Origin: Myxococcota bacterium
Lineage (GTDB): Bacteria > Myxococcota_A > Polyangia > Polyangiales > Houyiibacteriaceae
NCBI GenBank assembly: GCA_025453555.1
Contig: JALOQC010000117.1
Coordinates: 1 to 38,551, forward strand
Direction: 5' to 3'
DNA length: 38,551 nucleotides
Shown here one piece after another: positions 35,327-38,551 of the stretch. How positions within the stretch are numbered: the first letter of the stretch is position 1; each line of letters opens with the position of its first letter. A model generated the notes under the pieces. The model ran no database searches, was not told the origin of the DNA, and was given only the letters and a program-made list of their open reading frames with translations. Made by a program: the position numbers and the translations under genes.

Positions 35327-36169
35327 ATGCGGCTCATGTTCAAGGTCGAGGATCTCCGCGCCGCTGCGACGGCCTTCCAACGGCTGAACCAGGCCGTCCG
35401 AAACGTCGATCCCGAAATCGTGTTTGACGCGTTGTCGACCGAGATGGGTGATCCGGAACGAGTCGGCCACATTCTCGCCGTCCTCGCTCAGCCCAACTGG
35501 ACTGCGAAACAGGTGGATCCACGACGGGCCGCCCGTGAGCAACTGCTCCCCCCCGCGCAACAGCCCGACCCACGATGGTTCGAGGTCTTGTGGCCACTCA
35601 CGACCGAAGGCACACCGGAGACGGTGCGCGCCCGGGCCATCGAGGTGGTCCGGTACCTCCTGCTCACGGATGGCCCGGCGAGGGCCACACTCGTCGACGC
35701 GCTCGGAGACGCGCTGTCCGAGTCCGCCCAACCTGGCGGATACAGCCGTCTGTACGCGGAGCTCTGTCGAACCCGTGAGCGACGCCTCGTGACGGTCGTC
35801 GAACAGGCCCTGGAGGACGCCACGCCGTTGACACGAGCTCGCGCGGCGAGCGCGCTCCTGTACGAGGATGCCGCGCGCGAGAGGGCGCCGCTCGTCGAGC
35901 GGCTACTCGCGGAAGTCGCGGAGACCGACGACTTCCGCGTCTTCGAAGCGGCCATCTCTGCCATCGAAGCGTTCGCGACCGTCGACAACGCGTCGGCGCT
36001 GAAGGCCGCAATCGTCGCATGGCAGGCCCGATCGGCCGGCTTGAAGAAGACCCGCGACGAGATCCCCCAGCCGTTGCTGGCATGCCAGCTACTCGCGGGG
36101 GTCGCGGAGAATCTCGGAATCGTCGTCGCGAAACCCACATCCAGCAGAAAGCGGCGCGGCCTACCGTGA
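35327..36169 (+). CDS. Hypothetical protein, helical repeat (HEAT-like)
   Basis: 280 aa: VEDLRAAATAFQRLNQAVRNVDPEIVFDALSTEMGDPERVGHILAVLAQPNW... Confidence 0.65.
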   Translation: MRLMFKVEDLRAAATAFQRLNQAVRNVDPEIVFDALSTEMGDPERVGHILAVLAQPNWTAKQVDPRRAAREQLLPPAQQPDPRWFEVLWPLTTEGTPETVRARAIEVVRYLLLTDGPARATLVDALGDALSESAQPGGYSRLYAELCRTRERRLVTVVEQALEDATPLTRARAASALLYEDAARERAPLVERLLAEVAETDDFRVFEAAISAIEAFATVDNASALKAAIVAWQARSAGLKKTRDEIPQPLLACQLLAGVAENLGIVVAKPTSSRKRRGLP

Positions 36170-36250
36170 GCCCGGTAGTCGTCGATGCGGGTGCTCGATG
36201 GATCTCGCTCGAGTGCCGCTCGAGCGCCGCCCGAGCTGGGCCATCGAGGT

Positions 36251-36385
36251 ATGTTCTCGCGATCCCCGAACAGGCACGTCCTCATCGAGGCGTTGCCGGA
36301 CGACGCGCGCGATCTCCTCGTCGGGCTCCCGGATGCCGACGCGGAGCTCGCTGAGTGGCGGTTGGGCGATGGCGGTGCACGGAAG
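36251..36385 (+). pseudogene. 5' remnant of a small ORF truncated by repeats
   Basis: MFSRSPNRHVLIEALPDDARDLLVGLPDADAELAEWRLGDG, after which repeat DNA begins. Confidence 0.3.
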
Positions 36386-36393
36386 ACCGCGAG

Positions 36394-36619
36394 CCACCGT
36401 CGGTGCTGGCTCGTGGCGTCACGCGTACACGAAGTTGCGGTCGTCATGGCCGGTCGCGCGCAGCGCGCCCGGGTCGGGCGCATCAACCGGTCGGCGACCG
36501 GAGCCATCGGCCGCCGACCGGTTGATGCGTTCGGCGTGCTCACTGGTGTGTGCGCCACCTCAGAAGCGCCCGTCGAGCTGCACCCCTCCACCATCGGTGC
36601 TGGCTCGTGGCGTCACGCG
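36394..36619. repeat. Direct repeats 36394-36425 and 36588-36619 (31/32 identical) flanking an 18-bp perfect inverted repeat (36479-36496 / 36512-36529)
   Basis: ccacc(g/a)tcggtgctggctcgtggcgtcacgcg twice; cgcatcaaccggtcggcg ... cgccgaccggttgatgcg. Confidence 0.9.
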
Positions 36620-36736
36620 AAGGCCGGGCTCCCCGCTGGCGTAGTACTCGACGTAGGAGCGTGGGAGGAAGCCGAAGATCAAAAGCGGTCGGGTCTTTGC
36701 CCGTTTGCCAGAGCGTGCTGGGCGGGGACCCTTCAC

Positions 36737-36853
36737 GAGCGCCTCGCCTCGAAGGTGCCACCGAGCGCCCCGCCTCGAAGGTGCCACCGAGCGCCTCGCC
36801 TCGAAGGTGCCGAGCGCCTCGCCTCGAAGTTGCGGCGAGCGCCTCGCGCGCGG
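36737..36853. repeat. Degenerate 23-26 bp tandem repeat (gagcgcctcgcctcgaaggtgccacc)
   Basis: Units 36737-36762, 36763-36788, 36789-36811, 36812-36836, partial to 36853. Confidence 0.92.
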
Positions 36854-36923
36854 AAACCGGGCAAGGCCCGACCGCACTTCGTGTCCCGCGAAGTTGGGGT
36901 CGTTATGGCCGGTCGCGCGCGCG

Positions 36924-36981
36924 CTGCTTCGCCGCGCGCCGTCGGATCCCGATCTCGAGGCGCTGCGTGGGAGGATGTGAG
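36924..36981 (+). pseudogene. Duplicated 3' end of the 32823-33941 gene
   Basis: ctgcttcgccgcgcg.cgtc.gatcccgatctcgag.cgctgcg.gggaggatgtgag matches 33885-33942; encodes ALLRRAPSDPDLEALRGRM*. Confidence 0.65.
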
Positions 36982-37142
36982 GGGATGATGCGAGGGAGAA
37001 CACCCGCCGCTCAGGAACGTGGACCGTTCGAGCGACGGGTCCCCTGCGAAGTCGTCGTGGCCGGTCGCGCGCTCGCGCTCCGACGAGGAGGAAGCCTCGC
37101 TCGTTCTCACCGCAAGTGGGCTCTGTCGAGTACGATGACGGC

Positions 37143-37472
37143 ATGTCCGACGCCGAACGACGCGACGCCGAACGACGCGACGCCGAACGACGTGCCCGGG
37201 CCGAAGCGAGACGTGCTCGTGGGGTCACCGTGGAGCGAATGACCTCGAGATTTTGGCGCCGTATGTGGGCGACCGTCGAAGAGCGTCTGACGACGATGAC
37301 GCGGGTGTGCCGCGCGGCGTGGCTCGCCACCGGTTGGTCGATGCCGCTCGAAGGACGAGCGCATCGCGCGTCCCAGCCGGGCGAAGTGTATTGGCCCGAC
37401 CACGCCTCGCGCGCGTGCGCGCTGAACGATGTCGACGTGCTGGGCGACTTTCGCGATCTGGAGGCTTGGTGA
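37143..37472 (+). CDS. Small Arg/Glu-rich protein with N-terminal 5-aa repeats, first gene of a two-gene operon
   Basis: MSDAERRDAERRDAERRARAEARRARGVTVERMTSRFWRRMWATVEERLTTMTRVCRAAW...; TGATG overlap with next gene. Confidence 0.65.
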   Translation: MSDAERRDAERRDAERRARAEARRARGVTVERMTSRFWRRMWATVEERLTTMTRVCRAAWLATGWSMPLEGRAHRASQPGEVYWPDHASRACALNDVDVLGDFRDLEAW

Positions 37473-38146
37473 TGAGCACAACTCCCCGCTTGACGATTCC
37501 CGAGTCTCCGTGGAGCCCGGGACCTCCAGCGGTTCACGACCTCGGCGAGCTCGTGGTGGACGGTGCCGCGCGCGTCCTCACACGAGGGTGGCACGACGGT
37601 GAAGACGACGCCGACCTCGGGGACGATCGAGTCGTCCTCTCGCTTCGTCCGGGAACGTGGCGGGCGCAGATCGTCGTTCAGCCCGAAGGGGTGCCCGACG
37701 AGCTCGCGGTCGCGCTCTCCACACATCCTGACGGGCGCTTCTTGGTTTCGACGTTCGAAGTGATTCATCGTCGTCCCTGGCTGGTGCTCGCGCACTCCGA
37801 TCTTCGCGTCGGCACCCCTCGAGCCGCGGAGCCCGTGACGGTGGATTCGCTCGAACGCGGACTCGATCTCGCCGAGGTGCCCTTCGAGGTGGCGACCGAA
37901 TCGTCGGTGGTGCCGCTTTCGTGCGTCGGACGACCCGAGCCCTGGGTGCACCATGTCGCGTTGGTCGTCGGGGATGAGCTGACGGGCGACCCGTATTGCG
38001 CGTTGCGAGCGACGGTGCCCGGCAATCTCGTTTCCGTGTGGGAGTGGGGGCTGTTGTTCTGCTGCGGTCGCGACGGCAGCTTCGCCGTGCTCGCCGGTGG
38101 CCCCGAGTCGAATCGAACTGTCGTGGCCATGCCCGGCCGCATCTGA
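37472..38146 (+). CDS. Hypothetical protein, second gene of the operon
   Basis: MSTTPRLTIPESPWSPGPPAVHDLGELVVDGAARVLTRGWHDGEDDADLGDDRVVLSL...; ATG overlaps upstream TGA. Confidence 0.7.
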   Translation: MSTTPRLTIPESPWSPGPPAVHDLGELVVDGAARVLTRGWHDGEDDADLGDDRVVLSLRPGTWRAQIVVQPEGVPDELAVALSTHPDGRFLVSTFEVIHRRPWLVLAHSDLRVGTPRAAEPVTVDSLERGLDLAEVPFEVATESSVVPLSCVGRPEPWVHHVALVVGDELTGDPYCALRATVPGNLVSVWEWGLLFCCGRDGSFAVLAGGPESNRTVVAMPGRI

Positions 38147-38313
38147 CCGCGAGCGCGGTCTCGAACCCGCGGGGCATCGGCGCGGTTTGGGAACGGGGGC
38201 GATCGCTCGAGTGGCGCCGCGTTCACCGCCACTCGCCCGCCACCGCCATCGCGAGTGGTGAGCCAAGGCCGGAAAATGTTTGTTCGGGTTCTGGGAAAGC
38301 CACGCCGACGCGC

Positions 38314-38551
38314 GCCGACGCATTCGCGGGCGAGCTCGGGGTGGTGTTCCCCGCGGGCACGTTCCGTTGGCACCGGTTGTTCGGGTTCCCGCGCGAAGAG
38401 ATGGAGGCGGCGTTCTTCGAGAGCGCCTCGTTCGGCCAACCAGCGACGCCCAAGAGGCGACCCCGTCCGAACGCGCCGCGAGCGCGTGAGGGAGAGGTGC
38501 GCCCTGAGCCTCGCGTCGAGAGGGATCTCGACGTCGAGGCACAGCTCCGTC
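38314..38551 (+). other. Repeat-derived partial ORF running off the window end
   Basis: ADAFAGELGVVFPAGTFRWHRLFGFPREEMEAAFFESASFGQP...; blocks shared with 11050-11190. Confidence 0.4.

Noticed and set aside
36560-38542. 660 aa minus-strand ORF
   Set aside because: Low-complexity Arg/Ser-rich translation running through repeats and antisense to the 37143/37472 operon; probably not a gene

Overview
High-GC bacterial chromosome segment. Gene content (Ser/Thr kinase, PP2C, FHA-sigma54 activator, many small Cys-rich lipoproteins, TIGR02147 regulator) suggests a Myxococcota-like (Sandaracinaceae-type) genome; this is inference, not proof. I support about 25 genuine CDSs among the overlapping spurious ORFs. 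They include a class D beta-lactamase tail, an OYE-family oxidoreductase, PP2C phosphatase, NadR-like AAA protein, NhaR-type LysR regulator, Thermus-type isocitrate dehydrogenase, double-GNAT protein, STAND NTPase with C-terminal winged helix, FIST protein, FHA-sigma54 activator convergent with a Ser/Thr kinase-TPR protein, a monohaem cytochrome c lipoprotein, TIGR02147 plus lipoprotein pair, and a beta-carbonic anhydrase lipoprotein. No rRNA, tRNA or CRISPR was recognised. The most unusual content is repeat biology. (1) A three-copy, ~150-165 bp element, one copy with perfect 21-bp terminal inverted repeats, lies just downstream of stop codons of exported-protein genes. (2) Several short tandem arrays occur in or beside genes (33, 15, 21, 18 and 9 bp units). 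(3) A mosaic of duplicated gene ends, direct repeats and an 18-bp perfect palindrome lies at 36.2-37.1 kb. (4) Two loci (11.0-14.0 kb and 37.1-38.5 kb) share flanking sequence blocks but carry different cargo genes. All assignments come from reading the sequence and translations; no database search was run.
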